The notes below the pieces were generated by a model, which was not told the origin of the DNA, searched no databases, and saw only the letters and a list, made by a program, of their open reading frames with translations. Below are positions 11,172 to 24,069 of a stretch of 64,000 bases of DNA, in pieces; the stretch's first letter is position 1; each line of letters opens with the position of its first letter. The stretch is taken from positions 215,001-279,000 of the forward strand of contig JAWQFJ010001318.1 of NCBI GenBank assembly GCA_034096865.1, written 5' to 3'. The stretch comes from Theodoxus fluviatilis. Lineage: Eukaryota > Mollusca > Gastropoda > Cycloneritida > Neritidae. Both the position numbers and the translations under genes were made by a program.

Positions 11172-13312
11172 CTTCTGTGTTCCTGTTCTGTCATGTAGAA
11201 GGTCCCACGTCGTCACATACAGCCAGCAGAAAGATCTGCATCTCATATTCATATTTTCACTCAGCGTGATCGACTTCGGTACGTACGTACGGCCTCACCT
11301 TCGGTTGTTCGCCTCCAACACACACACACACCCCACCCCACACACCCTTTTTTTTAAACGATACCTTCCATTTAGCGCCTTGGGAGCCGTAAAGAGAGCT
11401 CGCTGACATCCATTTCCCCAGGTGGCACAAGCCGCCCAGGCTCAGATGAGGCCGTGTCGAGAGGGCTGTGGAGGCAGCAGTCCTGGTGTCAGGTGCAGAC
11501 AGCCTTCCCTCCGTCTCAACCTGCTCTCCCCCAACTGCCACCCTTCACCCTCTGTCTGGGTTGTGTGCTGCTCTGGATGGTCTGAACAGCCTTTTGCCAT
11601 TACATGTACGAAAAGCCCTTGTAGTGGAATTGTCCCATTGCATTTTGAGGCTTTCGTTCGAATTGGCGAGGGAACTTGGGCATTTCCCCCACTTCACATT
11701 ATTTTCTCCCGTCCATTTACAAATGCGGTTGATTTTCAGATGGACGTTTCTGTTTGAAGTCTCTGTTTGCTGTAGTTGATGATGGTGCTGTAGTCGATGA
11801 TGGTGCTGTAGTCGATGATGGTGCTGTAGCGTTGCTTGCTACGACGCTCATTTCAAAGTAACTTTCTTCCGCACACCTGACTAACCCTGAGAATGAGTTC
11901 TGCATAATCGCCTTGGGACGCTCTCAGCGCTCCCAAATATCTCCTCCCACAAGTAGTCCATCACTGGGCTGGGGGCTGTGTTGTCGCGCTCGATGGTCTC
12001 AGATAATGAACTTCTTGTCAGGAGCTGTTAACCACGTCATGGTGATAGCTGGCGGCAGGCGACCTCTGAAGCCATCCTCAGGAGATGATGGTGCTCAAGA
12101 GGGAACACAAAAGTCGGATCAACACAACAAACCATGCGCCGAAACAGAAAGAAACGGGGGTGGGGGGTGGGGGTGGGGGTGGGGGTGGGGGGGTGATTCG
12201 GCTGCTTTAGCTCGTGAAGTTGCAACGATCCATTGAAGTTGATAACCGCGCAAGGACTCAAGAGCATGACAATGACCAAGTCCACATTGAATGTTTTAAT
12301 CACTTGCATCGATTTCTGGGAAATTGAAAGCGGCGTCAGAGCGCCGTGGGCGGCAGCGTTTGGCTTGAGGGGCTGTTGTGGAGGAAGCCAGGGCGAAGCA
12401 ATCATGGCTAGGAGACGGACGAGGACGTTCTTTGGGGCTGGGAGAGGCTATAGACGGGCAGAGATCTCTGGAGGCGACTGGGGATGCCATGACCAGCGAT
12501 TGTGGCTGAGATGGCCTGGGGCTGTGTGGAGAGGGTTGTTTCCGCGAAGTTGACATTGTGGTGAGGGCGGCATTTCTGCCAAAACTGCTGTGCCCTTCAG
12601 GGCTGAGAGCCGCTTGAAGTGCGGCCAAGATGGGTGCCGCTGAAAGGCCTCCCTTGGTCCAGCCCCTAATTGTCGTCGTTACATCTTCTCCGCGCCGACG
12701 TGTGGCAGGCCGCTGGACTGTTGTGGACGAGTCAGCCTGGAGGAGGGAATTAAGGCTGGGATGACATGTGCTGGATGGCGGGCTGAGCGAGGTGTGAGAG
12801 TCCTTGGTCCAATGTGGCCTTACCGCCATTGTGCACTTCAGACAGTTCTCCTGTCTCTGTGCAAAAGGTTGTGCCTCTGGACAATGCCTGCAGACCTCTA
12901 GTCCTGACATTCGACACGAAGACCACATATCTCGCAGGAGGACGAGTGCAGAAAGGTTATCTTGCAAACACCGTGGAAATACCATTTTCTCTCGCTACCT
13001 AAAGAAACACGTGCAGATTTGCAGATTTCCATAATATTTGAGCTGTTTTGTGCAATACGTCTTCCTGCCGTAATATTCTTGCCGCAGTGAATGCAAAGAT
13101 TTTTATCAAAATTAATTAATTTTCTTTGTATTTGGGACGTTGATGTATTCGCCATGACCGAATTTTTTTTCTTCTGCAAATGGATTATAATGCGTAGTGC
13201 GACATTTGTAGTAATGATTGTGTCAGATAAGACTTGAGGATGTTGGCAGGAAAAAAAGGAAGCATATTCAGATGGAAAGTGAATACAACGTATTGTCAAT
13301 GTACACAGAGCT
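11171..13312. other. Unique intronic stretch with short G-rich and 18-bp repeats
   Basis: Contains three 18-base units (gatgatggtgctgtagtc) at 11776-11830 and a run of six or more G tracts at 12157-12194. A minus-strand Ser/Pro-rich open frame (12296-12985, 229 codons) has no domain and no splice support, so I do not call it a gene. Confidence 0.45.
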
Positions 13313-13566
<254 letters not shown>

Positions 13567-13750
13567 CCCGTGGGTTTCGATTAAGAATTGATTCACCGCG
13601 TCTCCCTTAACGATTCGTAAGAGGCGAATAACTAGGAATATCGTGACTTGATTTGCGTTCACTCTCACTTGATCTTGTGATTTCCATGGTCTAACGCCTT
13701 ACATAAACTATAGAGACTTATAGACCGTACTGCTCCATCCATCTATCCCC
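13567..13750 (-). repeat. Dispersed SINE-like repeat, copy 1
   Basis: Shares the ordered blocks accgcgtctccct, cgattcgtaag, tggtctaacgccttac...cta, atagaccgta and gctccatccat with 16490-16655 and 24050-24215. Copies differ by about a fifth. Orientation is nominal. Confidence 0.65.
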
Positions 13751-13758
13751 TTCACAAC

Positions 13759-13796
13759 ACACACGCACGCACGCACGCACACACACACACACTCAT

Positions 13797-13843
<47 letters not shown>

Positions 13844-13847
13844 CACA
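13759..13847. repeat. (CGCA)n/(CA)n
   Basis: Alternating CGCA and CA units with Z-DNA potential. It directly follows the SINE-like copy and may be its tail. Confidence 0.9.
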
Positions 13848-14099
13848 TATTTCCATGTTGTAGGTCGTTGTAGAGTCGCTCGGGCCGGTGCTTTTGACAG
13901 AGTGTTTAGATAATGCAGGTTAAGGTCGTCGGAGAAGTAAGGAATTATATTTCAAAACTGCCGTGGTGCAGGGAGTTATCGTTATATAGTCGGTGGTTTT
14001 ATGGACAATCGCTCCCAATGGCCATCTTCGTGCTGGGACAAAAATGAAACCCCAACTTGAATCTAGACCCAAGTGCATACAGCGATTAGGCCAAACGAA

Positions 14100-14505
<406 letters not shown>

Positions 14506-14551
14506 AGTAGCCGAGTTAGAGACCAATGAGCTTTACTAACACTCGGCTACT
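14506..14551. repeat. Short hairpin next to the MITE-like element
   Basis: AGTAGCCGAGT (14506-14516) and ACTCGGCTACT (14541-14551) are perfect inverted repeats with a 24-base loop that starts directly at the MITE right end. Confidence 0.7.
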
Positions 14552-16434
14552 GTCTCGTCCCTAACAAGTTCCACCAGACCAACGACCTAAATACTCACCC
14601 TTCCATCCATTCATTCTTCTTTACTTGAGAGCAAAAATTACAGAAAAGTTACGTATCATGAATGGTAATGCGCAGACCTGCTATAAGAATCCGGTGTGGC
14701 CCAGGGCAAACATGTGTACAACCATGAGGACAAGGTAAAATGAAGCTCAGTGAATAGTGACCGACAGCATGGATGGAGCATTTAGAGATGTAACATTAAA
14801 ATAATTATTGCCTTTTTTCTCGAGGACACTGGAAGCACTGAATTCACTGTATCTAAGACCACATTTCATATATTTTTATATTATACAAGTATATAATGCT
14901 CCGCATATGCAAACTTTACTCCCTTAAATAAGACTGTCAGGCTTAAGATGCTCGCGACTTTTACTCCACCCGAGATGAACCTCTGTGAGGCTGCGTCGCT
15001 GTGCTGTGTCAATCCCAAGCACATCCGTCCAGACCGGAATATACCAGATTCTCGTGGAGTCGTGGAATCCTTTCGACTTGAGGGTCGAGCGTCTGGCTGT
15101 CTTCCTTCCCTGTGCGTGCCGCTAGAACTTGCACCAGAGTCCCACAGCGGGGGGACGTGAGAGTCCCTCCTGAGCTCTTGCACTCTGCGTTGACCTCTCT
15201 GTGGGCGGTGCTTTCTGTGCAGGTCTCTGGTGCCCGCTAATGGACGTGGCTCTAGACGGACTCGCCAGGGTGAAGGTCGAGGTCCCGAGTTGACCCCCAC
15301 TTAGGCGTACTGTCCACGAGGAAAAGGGACGCCCTCCCTGAGTGCCTCCAGGACAGAGGGATGACTGCCTGCGTGTCTCCGCTCAAAGGGCGTAATGTCC
15401 TCCTCACCGAAGTGCAGTGGGTTCCGTCTGCTGCGACGAATTTCTTTATAGAGTGGATGCAAATGAACGCGTGTAGTATATCTGTGGAAGTGAGAGAAAA
15501 AAATCAAGGAATGAAGGCCTATTTGTAGAAAAGCTGCCGAAGTACGCTGTAAACGTGCCCTCAGAGGCTCAAGATACTAGTGGTTGTATGATGACTGATT
15601 TCAATCTAGTTACTACCCAGAATTTGAACAAAGAAAGGAGAATGAGTTAGCAATGTTGTTACTGTTTAGATGTATATGTGACTTTGCACCTCGGCGTGAG
15701 TCGCATTTAGCTTCACGCGACCTGGAGCTACAGCCCATGTTGGTGCGTGGAGGACCTGGTTGTCCTTTCGAGATATTTATAGAAAACGGATCTCTGGTTG
15801 TTGTTTTTTAATAAACAGAACACGAGGATTAAATTCGATCTGCAACTTATAAAATAATTTTGACACGCACTTTGATAAGTGGTAGGGTGGTCATTTAAAA
15901 AGAATCACCGGAAATCCAGTTCGAACCCTCACAGTTGTTGTTTTTTCCTCTCTCCCCTTCAAAATATTGACACCCAAGAATGCACAATTCAATTGCATAT
16001 AACTTTGCACCAAGCCATGCGTTCAAAACCGGTTTTCACTGTCTTAACGAGCATGAATCGTATGATGCATAACTCAAAATCGACCTAGGGCACGTAGCGA
16101 CTCCTTTGGTGGTGCGAAGTCACACAGGCCCTCAGTCAAGTGCTTTGACTGTTAAAATTTAGTGCCTTTATGCGTTGACGATGTACAAGAATTGATGATA
16201 TACTGCAGATGAGCAGGGTTATGGTTTGTACAAACATTATTAATGGCGAACTGTTTCATTGCGTAACGATATTTCTGCTGCCACGTGTCATGCATTGATC
16301 CTCATTTGTCAGCCTCTACTTGCGGGATCCTTGGATTTGAGTCCGCCCTCGTAGAGATGAGCTTTCAGGATGAGCTGACAGATCTGCAAGATGTGCATGG
16401 ATCAGGGAGAAACAGAGATGATTTAGGGCAGAAG

Positions 16435-16436
<2 letters not shown>
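14552..16436. other. Unique intronic stretch, nothing recognised
   Basis: No exon was seen. Near 15915-15932 the sequence agttcgaaccctcac resembles a pol III B box and could be a SINE remnant. Confidence 0.4.

Positions 16437-16478
<42 letters not shown>
16437..16478. repeat. (GT)n microsatellite
   Basis: About 21 GT units, directly before SINE-like copy 2. Confidence 0.95.
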
Positions 16479-16479
<1 letters not shown>

Positions 16480-16489
16480 CCTCTTGTGG

Positions 16490-16732
16490 GTTGGGGTCAG
16501 AATAGACCCACCGCGTCTCCCTACGCGATTCGTAAGTGGCGAATGAATACGGACATCGTAACTTAATTTGCGTACTGTTTTAGTGATTTTCGTGCTCAAT
16601 GGCCTTACAAAGCCTACAAAGATTGATAGGCCGTAAAGCTCCATCCATTGCGTGTGTGTGCGTGCGAGCGTGCGTGTGTGTGTGCGTGCATGTGTGCGTG
16701 TGTGTGCAAGTGTGTGCACGTGCGTGTGTGTA
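16490..16732 (-). repeat. Dispersed SINE-like repeat, copy 2, with GT/GC tail
   Basis: cccaccgcgtctccctacg, cgattcgtaag, caatggccttacaaagccta and ataggccgtaaagctccatc occur in the same order as in copy 1, then an alternating GT/GC run to 16732. Confidence 0.65.
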
Positions 16733-18625
16733 AAGGCCGCCAGAGTTACATGTGCGAGATGAGGACCGGGAAGAGGGGGTGAAGGATGAATGTGTGCAAA
16801 GGGCGTTGGGAGGGGTTGGATAGCTTGCTGCCCTGATGGTTCGGGCGTTGTCTGTGGCAACGGTGGCACACTGATAGATCGCTGGAGTTTGGGTAGGACC
16901 GCTGGACCCATGGGGGGAGGGGGGCTGCTAGCTTGGGGCGGGCCTGTTCCGGTAGGGAGGGGACCCGCGCCACCACCCCGCCTCCCTGGATGCGGCTTCG
17001 GTTCGGGCAGCACCGCGAGAAGTTCGCGTCTTCTGTGGCCACCCCTCTTGAGAAGCGGCGGGGCTGTCGTTGATGGATGATGGAGTCCACAATGGTGACA
17101 AATACGCTTGCTTTTCTGCTGAGTGTCACGCTTTGCTTGCAATACGCATTGGAACTGGGGAGTGGAGAATCATTGTCTGCGACTCCCGAAATTCCATGTG
17201 CTTTCCACCGCGAAGATGAAAGCAGCGACCGAATCCCAATGAGAGCAGAAATGATCGATGAATGCGAACGTAGGGTATCATCAACATCTTGCGATCGTGA
17301 TGAGAAGTGAGATGATACTGATGGATGTGAGAGGTTACTTGAACCCAAAGGTCATGTAGGAGAAATATATGCCACCTTGGCGTGAGTTTGGACAGGGTCT
17401 AATGCATGCTTTCGATAGCTGTCTTAATCCATTTTGACTTCATCACTCTCAGCTGGTATGAATTCCTGCATAGCTTGGTAGCCGTCTCTACTTGATGTGA
17501 ATTGGGTCAACAACCAAGCAGGATTGCAGGTTTCTGTCTCTTGTTCATAGCATTGTAGATACGTTTTGTGACATTTGTCGGCAGGCCAATATAACGTGCA
17601 ATCTCAGTTCGCCTTCATAAAATTATTGTTGCACAGAACAATTTGGCAGCGGAATCGACATTTTAAAAAGTGTAGTTATACTCTCTGAACAAGTGGGAAT
17701 TTTCTCCTTCCTGTTTGAGTTCGCTTATCACACAACTTGATCCCCGTCAGTGCTTTATAAAAGCTTCCTGCAGGAACTTCTGTCGAAACGAGGAAGCTAG
17801 TTTTGTCTGCAAGAAAGGATTTTTATCCGGATTGCTCTCCAGCCATGTTGGAATGCACCACTCTGGCAGTTCCTCTCCAGGCTGCTTTAGCCAATGTTAG
17901 GTTGTAAAAAATCCAGGCAGAAAAGGGAAAAGAGAAGCACCTGATTATGTCTCAGCTGTCTAAAGCTTTCCTGCGCTAATGGCGGTATGATTTCAAATCA
18001 ATGTTGGCTCTGCCGGAGTTATGTATCGCTTATTGGGTTTCACTGAAATGTGCATTGATTTCTTTCTGATGCAATGTCATGCCAATGGAAAGTGAGGATT
18101 CAATTCGCGGACTAACCCCTAGAGGCATATCGGACATTTGATTAAGGCATTTGATTTGCAGGGTTTTTCGAGACTTTCCTCCCTTTCTGGAATCGCCCAG
18201 CAGTGTGAAGGGGCAAAGCTTTGAGGCTAAATCATGGGCGGGCGTAACCTCATTTCACTCTGTCATTATTTAATGGTGTCTTGTGAGAAGTAAAGACTGT
18301 TTCCTTGCAAAAACCCCATCGCTTTCGCTTTTAACTTGTAAATTTTTTTATTAGGGCTTGTCCAGTTCTGCTTTTAGCAATTCTGCTTCCTGACAGAAAT
18401 GATTAATAGCGTGATAGAAAAGTTGTATGAATGTGCCGCAGAGTTTGGTGTATGGGGGAGTTCATGATAATCACTGATCGTGAGATTTCTTTCATAAGAG
18501 TCTGGCGTGATCGAATGAATGGCTTCCCTGGAAACTGAAAAAAGGATGTGTTTTTTGCATTGCTGGGTTCCTTTGTATTCTGCATGAAAAAACCATGTTG
18601 ATTAGAAGCGTTTCCACTTAATAGA
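16733..18625. other. Intronic stretch, no gene supported
   Basis: Frames on both strands at 16746-17348 are GC-rich but domain-free. A + strand frame from 17092 begins MVTNTLAFLLSVTLCLQ, like a signal peptide, followed by 50 residues with three Cys; it has no supporting splice or homology sign. Confidence 0.4.
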
Positions 18626-18627
18626 TC

Positions 18628-18679
<52 letters not shown>

Positions 18680-19955
18680 GCATTTATAACGCGCATTTCT
18701 TGCAAGAACTCAATTCGCGGGCATAGCCACATTTACACGCAGTTACTCGTCAGTCATACTACATAGCACAACACTCGTACGACTATCATACCAGGACTTG
18801 AAAAAAAACACTAGGAGGTTACAGAAAAGCAAGACGAAACATATGGGTTTTTAACTGAGATTTTAAAATGGACATAGTTGGTGCATCACGTAGGCCAGCC
18901 GGCAGGGAATTCCAGACACTAGGGGCAATGAAACTGAAACTACGCTCTCCGAAAGACTTGGTACTACGCTTTGGAATTTTCAGAAGCTTTTCACTTGATG
19001 AGCGGAGAGAACGGGAAGGGTGATAGGTACAAAGGGAGGCCGAAAGATATGCCGGAAGGGTTGAATCAAAATGACGGTACGCCAAAACAGCAATTTTGTA
19101 CTGGCAGCGGAAATTAACGGGAAGCCAGTGTAGATGTTTCAGGAGGGGTGTCACATGATCGCGCTTGCCCTTCATAAGAACCAGACGTGCCGCACTGTTT
19201 TGAACTCGTTGCAGACGGTTTAGTTGTTCTGCCGGAAGACCCGCCAGGACTGAATTGCAGTAATCCAGTCGTGACGTGATCCTGGCAGTTACTAGCCTAG
19301 CACAGGTAGTGTCCGAAAGGTATTGACGGATTGATGCAATACGGCGCAGTTCAAGAAAACATGCACGGCATGTACTGCTAATCTGATCGTGCATGGACAA
19401 GGTCTGGTCAATGTGAACACCGAGATACCTAACTGAGCTCTTGAATGGAATAGAGCTACCCCCAATGACTGTGGACTCACTCCCCACAAGCCCAAGACGT
19501 GATGGTGCACCGACAGGTAAAACTTCAGTTTTATCTGTGTTGAGCATCAGTTTGTTGCTGTTCATCCATGAAAGTACATCGTCAACACATGTCTCAATAT
19601 CTGACTGCACAGAAGAAAAATCACCAATTTGTGCACTCTTTGACAATTCAGTGTCATCTGCATACTTATGAAAATCACACTCATGTCTTGATATTACATC
19701 TGAAAGGGGTTGGGAGTACAATGTAAACAAAACAGGACCTAAGACAGAACCCTGTGGGACGCCAAAAACAAGTGGGGTTGGGGCTGACATGACGCCGTCA
19801 ACAATGACGGACTGAGACCGATCATGAATGTAGGACGCAAACCAGTCGAGAACGGTGCCACGGAATCCAAAAGATAGCTCTAAACGCTTCAGGAGGATGG
19901 CGTGGTCAAGCGTATCGAACGCTGCACTGAGGTCCAACAACGCCATGGGTGACAC
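18626..19955 (-). mobile_element. 5'-truncated CR1/L2-type LINE copy with (ATT)n 3' tail
   Basis: The whole inserted copy on the minus strand: RT frame, a 3' UTR of about 140 bases (18677-18818), and a (AAT)n tract at 18629-18676 (plus strand) that acts as its microsatellite tail, as is usual in CR1/L2/RTE elements. It sits in the DLG intron 290 bases upstream of the exon at 20243, antisense to DLG. I could not define target-site duplications by eye. Confidence 0.8.
18819..19955 (-). CDS. LINE reverse transcriptase, 5'-truncated, open frame of 378 residues
   Basis: The C-terminal two thirds of a non-LTR retrotransposon reverse transcriptase. Visible in order: LDLSAAFDTLDHAILLKRL (RT motif A with catalytic Asp), GVPQGSVLGPVLFTLY (motif B), FHKYADDTEL (motif C, catalytic DD), then LDYCNSVLAGLP, LQRVQNSAARL, LHWLPVNFRCQYKI and FSFIAPSVWNSLPAGLR. 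This order is typical of the CR1/L2 clade of the Jockey superfamily. The frame is intact to its stop, so the insertion is fairly young, but the endonuclease and the first RT motifs are missing: homology ends near 19945-19955, the usual dead-on-arrival 5' truncation. Confidence 0.9.
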   Translation of the reverse strand: MSPMALLDLSAAFDTLDHAILLKRLELSFGFRGTVLDWFASYIHDRSQSVIVDGVMSAPTPLVFGVPQGSVLGPVLFTLYSQPLSDVISRHECDFHKYADDTELSKSAQIGDFSSVQSDIETCVDDVLSWMNSNKLMLNTDKTEVLPVGAPSRLGLVGSESTVIGGSSIPFKSSVRYLGVHIDQTLSMHDQISSTCRACFLELRRIASIRQYLSDTTCARLVTARITSRLDYCNSVLAGLPAEQLNRLQRVQNSAARLVLMKGKRDHVTPLLKHLHWLPVNFRCQYKIAVLAYRHFDSTLPAYLSASLCTYHPSRSLRSSSEKLLKIPKRSTKSFGERSFSFIAPSVWNSLPAGLRDAPTMSILKSQLKTHMFRLAFL

Positions 19956-20242
19956 GCGTTACTTGATTAGCAGGCATAGGACAGAAGTTTGACTTATAAA
20001 AATGTTGATTAAAAAAACCGCGTTTGCAACACCGGTCTGTTTGGCAGCTCAACTTGCGAGGTCGGCATTGCCTTTTTCCAGCACGCCGGGATCTTGTGGG
20101 ATTTCGTGGCCAAGACTGTGTCCTCTTTTTTCCACAGGGCAAGAAAGGCCTCGTCTCTTGAGATTTTCAGCGGAGAAAGTAAGGAGGTTGAGATTTTTGC
20201 GGACACCGTCTAATCTTGCTTCTTTTCTATCTTTTTCTGCAG

Positions 20243-20309
20243 TATGTCAAGCGGCTGAAGGTGCCGAGTGAGGCCATTGTGGAAATTGAACTGGTGAAGG
20301 GCAGCAAAG
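20243..20309 (+). CDS. DLG1: Discs-large MAGUK, PDZ1-PDZ2 linker exon with GC donor
   Basis: A 67-base exon whose 22 codons read YVKRLKVPSEAIVEIELVKG and then SK, the classic DLG linker into PDZ2 (family form: YVKRRKP..EKIMEIKLIKGPKG). Its acceptor is ttctgcag at 20235-20242 behind a good pyrimidine tract. The exon ends AAAG, followed by gcaagt at 20310, so the donor is GC rather than GT; AG|GCAAGT is the standard consensus of GC-AG introns. The phase-1 end (a lone G) joins the GT that opens the exon at 58404 and restores the glycine of the GLGF carboxylate-binding loop. No GT site near this point gives the same join. The following intron is about 38 kb and holds two other genes. Confidence 0.9.
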
Positions 20310-20393
20310 GCAAGTGGCTCTATCCCTCATTGCTCTTCTGGCGCCAGCAGGGCCTTAGATCTGGCACCGACTGACTGACGTGGAAGACGCCCG

Positions 20394-20440
20394 TGTGTGT
20401 GTGTGTGAGTGTGTGTGTGTGTGTGTGCGTGCGTGCGTGC
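20394..20440. repeat. (GT)n microsatellite
   Basis: GT with gagt and gcgt interruptions, 80 bases into the 38-kb DLG intron. Confidence 0.9.
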
Positions 20441-20602
20441 ATGAGAGAAAGGAAGGAGGAGGAAAGAGAGAGGAGAGAAAACGAACAAACAAAAAATTAT
20501 TGTGAAGGCCCATCGGCCTATTACAGTGGAAAGAAACGCGATGCACGAAAAAGAACGCATGCATAGTATCAAGACTGAAATCCAGCCATGCATGGACATT
20601 GT

Positions 20603-20609
<7 letters not shown>

Positions 20610-20680
<71 letters not shown>
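20610..20680. repeat. (GA)n microsatellite
   Basis: About 35 GA units: the first of the purine-on-plus tracts. Confidence 0.95.
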
Positions 20681-20683
<3 letters not shown>

Positions 20684-20848
20684 GAAATTGAAATTTTATT
20701 TGATAGGCCAGAGGCCCTTTCAAAGGATAGTGACATTTTCCATTGACAGTGCTTCTTCTCTTCGTCTTAATATGCTTCGGAACAGCGAGGCTACACCTTT
20801 TATTATGTATGCATCTGTTGACGACACTAAACAAGCAAAAGTGTGTCT

Positions 20849-20849
<1 letters not shown>

Positions 20850-20893
<44 letters not shown>

Positions 20894-20914
20894 CAGAGAG
20901 AGAGAGAGAGAGAC

Positions 20915-21005
<91 letters not shown>

Positions 21006-21027
21006 GAGACAGAGAGAGAGAGAGAAA
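20850..21027. repeat. (GA)n with GACA interruptions
   Basis: About 175 bases of GA with regular gacagaga islands. Confidence 0.95.
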
Positions 21028-21649
21028 GGGGGGGATTTAGAGAGAGTGAGGACTCCTTTTAAAACTCTTTATTAAGGCCGGCCTCCCGTTACACGTGACA
21101 AAACAAGAGAGACATTATAAAACCATGTTATGAATGAGCTCTTGGAAAATTAATGTTAGCTTAGTCATGTTCTTAACTTTACTAAACTACGTAGTGGATG
21201 AATATCCCTACTGCTCTGGTTTTTGTTGAATATGTTCCCTCAATCAAATGTATGTAACTTGTCTATGCCTTACTCTTTACATGCCGACTTATATACATGT
21301 ACTTGTCCCTAAGCTGTCTGTAGAGAAACAATGCAAGAGGAAGTGCTCTTCATATTCAGTGACTACTAATGCGCACTTTATAGTATCCAGATGTTGTCAA
21401 TACTTAAACTTCATGTTCGTCTGCAGATTATTGATTTCAAAAGTGAAGCGCATAAACGAGTCTCGGAATTTCTTAATGGTAAGGTGAACTAGATAAATAC
21501 TGGAATGATCTTTAAGCGATGCATTCCATTAGTATCTGACACGGGCAGTACGTTTTTGGTGCTATATTTGATAAAAGCAGTTTCTTAGCTTCTGCTTAAA
21601 TTGCTTCAAAACAGCCTTTTCATTTTCAACTCCCTCGTTTTGCCAGACG
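21028..21649. other. Unique intronic stretch, nothing recognised
   Basis: AT-rich, no exon or repeat structure seen. Confidence 0.5.
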
Positions 21650-21746
21650 AGGGAGGGAGGGATGCAGGCAGGGAGGGAGGGAGGGAGGGAGGGAGGGAGG
21701 GAGGGAGGGAGGGAGGGAGGGAGGGAGGGAGAGAGAGAGAGAGAGT

Positions 21747-21839
<93 letters not shown>

Positions 21840-21882
21840 GGGGGGGAGAGAGAGAGGGGGGAGAGGGGGGGGGGGAGAGAGA
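21650..21882. repeat. (GGGA)n then (GA)n then G-rich
   Basis: About 20 GGGA units, about 50 GA units, then ggggggagag sequence. The plus strand is pure purine apart from single bases. Confidence 0.95.
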
Positions 21883-23425
21883 GGTGTTTGTTTTCTTAAT
21901 GTTTTTGCGTTTTTATTACGAGGGGCGATATGTACTTAGCTTTCATCAAGTAAACACCCGGGTTGGACAAGACCTTTCCAGGAACCAGTGCATCAGAGGA
22001 ACGCTTCACCTTAGAACCCGTTTAGATTTTCGCTCTTGACGGCAGTGGTTGAGGGGTGAATCATTGAGGTGACTAGTGTCAGGGCACGAAGGCCACCGGC
22101 TTTATCAGCTCCTGCACCAGGAGACCTAGCCCTCTTCACATGGCAGAGATCCCCTGAGCTTTATGGATGGTCAGGGAGACCAGACCTGGAGGGTGTGAGG
22201 CAATCGGGAGAAATTAGTTTATTGTGGAGGGCACTTTTTGCTTATTTAGCTCTGCTGAAAAGAGTTCACAAACAAGACGAGTTTTTCTCATTTTTATTGC
22301 AGTAGTTTTGTCAACCTTTCAAATCGGACACGCCAACCTCACCCAACCACTACAACTCACCGCAGAGCCTGCCTAGCCTCTCATCTTATTTTCCTCTCCT
22401 CACTTTTAGATTTCTGTTCGTCTTCTGTCTCGTTCACAATTCTCCCCCACTTCGCCCCAGTTCCAGCGTACTCCCGTATTTTGTGTGCCTGCCACGCAAT
22501 ACACCACAGAGAAAATAGGTAGAACGAAGAGCAGTGTTTGCTCATAAGCTCCTTCTAAACCCCTTTGATAGGGCAATAACGAGATGGCCGTTCTGTTGAT
22601 CGTTGCACAATACTCCAGCCTGTTTTCTAATCAGTCACCCACAGAATACGTTGCAGGTCAGTGACAAGACGTAGTAGAGCTGGAGGTTGAGAGGCAGACA
22701 CGGCATGGCGAGTTTTTGATGGGCTGGGCCTGAAAGCCAGGAAGACGGAGGGGCAGAAGAGTAGCCCACTTGCCACGCCTGGGCGACCCATTGATCCTCT
22801 CCTTTGGAGGTGGCGGAGCCAAGTCTCCGGGCTGATCTAATTGCTGCTCACTCACTGATGGCTGCTGCTGAAATTAGATTGAGACTGAATGACGCCCACT
22901 GCTCCCAAGTTTTACCCAGTAACAAAGTGCGGAGCCAGGGGGTGGGCGATGAATGATGGACGTTTCACGGTGGTTGCACTCAGTGATTTGTCATGTGCGT
23001 ATTTGTTCACGCAAACGGGCTCAAGTGTGCTTCTGGTGGGGAGCTGGGCCCAAGAAATGACATGCGAAAGTTCTTTGGTTTTCACCCCCTCCAATCTCCT
23101 GCGAGAAGGACGTGTCTCACTGATGATGACCAGAAACTTTTTTTTCTTCTCAAATCATGTTGAAATGGTGCGCGCAGTTATAGACTTCATCTTTTTTCCC
23201 CCCACCTCTCCTCGACAGGAGGCCGTAGTTTGAACAGTAGTGTTAAGATGGCTTTTAAGAGTCAGATTTCTGTGCGTGCGTGCGCGCGCGCGCGTGTGTG
23301 TTTTGAAGCAGCCTTTGGTTGATTAATATCAATAGTTAAAGCTGTCGACTGCAAGACGCGGTGTTAATCTGTGTAGTGCCATTCTTGTCATTCAAAATTA
23401 GCTGTAGTTATCGTCTCTTCTGTTC
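21883..23425. other. Unique intronic stretch, nothing recognised
   Basis: No exon supported; a short GCGC/GT run at 23275-23300. Confidence 0.45.
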
Positions 23426-24069
23426 CCTAGTAGGTTTGGGGGTGAGGATAACCTTATCGCGTCTCCCTACCCCTAGTAGGTTTGGGGGTGAGGATAACCT
23501 TACCGCGTCTCCCTACGCCTAGTAGGTTTGGGGGTGAGGATAACCTTACCGCGTCTCTCTACGCCTAGTAGGTTTGGGGGTGAGGATAACCTTACCGCGT
23601 CTCTCTACCCCTAGTAGGTTTGAGGGTGAGGATAACCTTACCGCGTCTCCCTACCCCTAGTAGGTTTGGGGGTGAGGACAACCTTACCGCGTCTCTCTAC
23701 CCCTAGTAGGTTTGGGGGTGAGGATAACCTTACCGCGTCTCTCTACCCCTAGTAGGTTTGGGGGTGAGGATAACCTTACCGCGTCTCCCTACGCCTAGTA
23801 GGTTTGGGGGTGAGGATAACCTTACCGCGTCTCTCTACCCCTAGTAGGTTTGGGGGTGAGGATAACCTTACCGCGTCTCTCTACCCCTAGTAGGTTTGGG
23901 GGTGAGGATAACCTTACCGCGTCTCCCTACCCCTAGTAGGTTTGGGGGTGAGGATAACCTTACCGCGTCTCCCTACCCCTAGTAGGTTTGGGGGTGAGGA
24001 TAACCTTACCGCGTCTCCCTACCCCTAGTAGGTTTGGGGGTGAGGATAACCTTACCGCGTCTCCCTACT
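23426..24069. repeat. 46-bp minisatellite, about 14 copies
   Basis: Unit: cctagtaggtttgggggtga ... taaccttaccgcgtctccctac. Copies differ at one to three positions (ctccctac/ctctctac; cctag/gcctag). The end of the unit, accgcgtctccctac, is the start of the dispersed SINE-like family, and copy 3 of that family follows directly, so the array is an expansion of that element's head. Confidence 0.93.

Noticed and set aside
12296..12985. 229-codon minus-strand Ser/Pro-rich frame
   Set aside because: No domain, no splice signals, composition follows local GC bias.
16746..17348. 200-codon minus-strand frame
   Set aside because: Overlaps other open frames in GC-rich sequence, with no family match.
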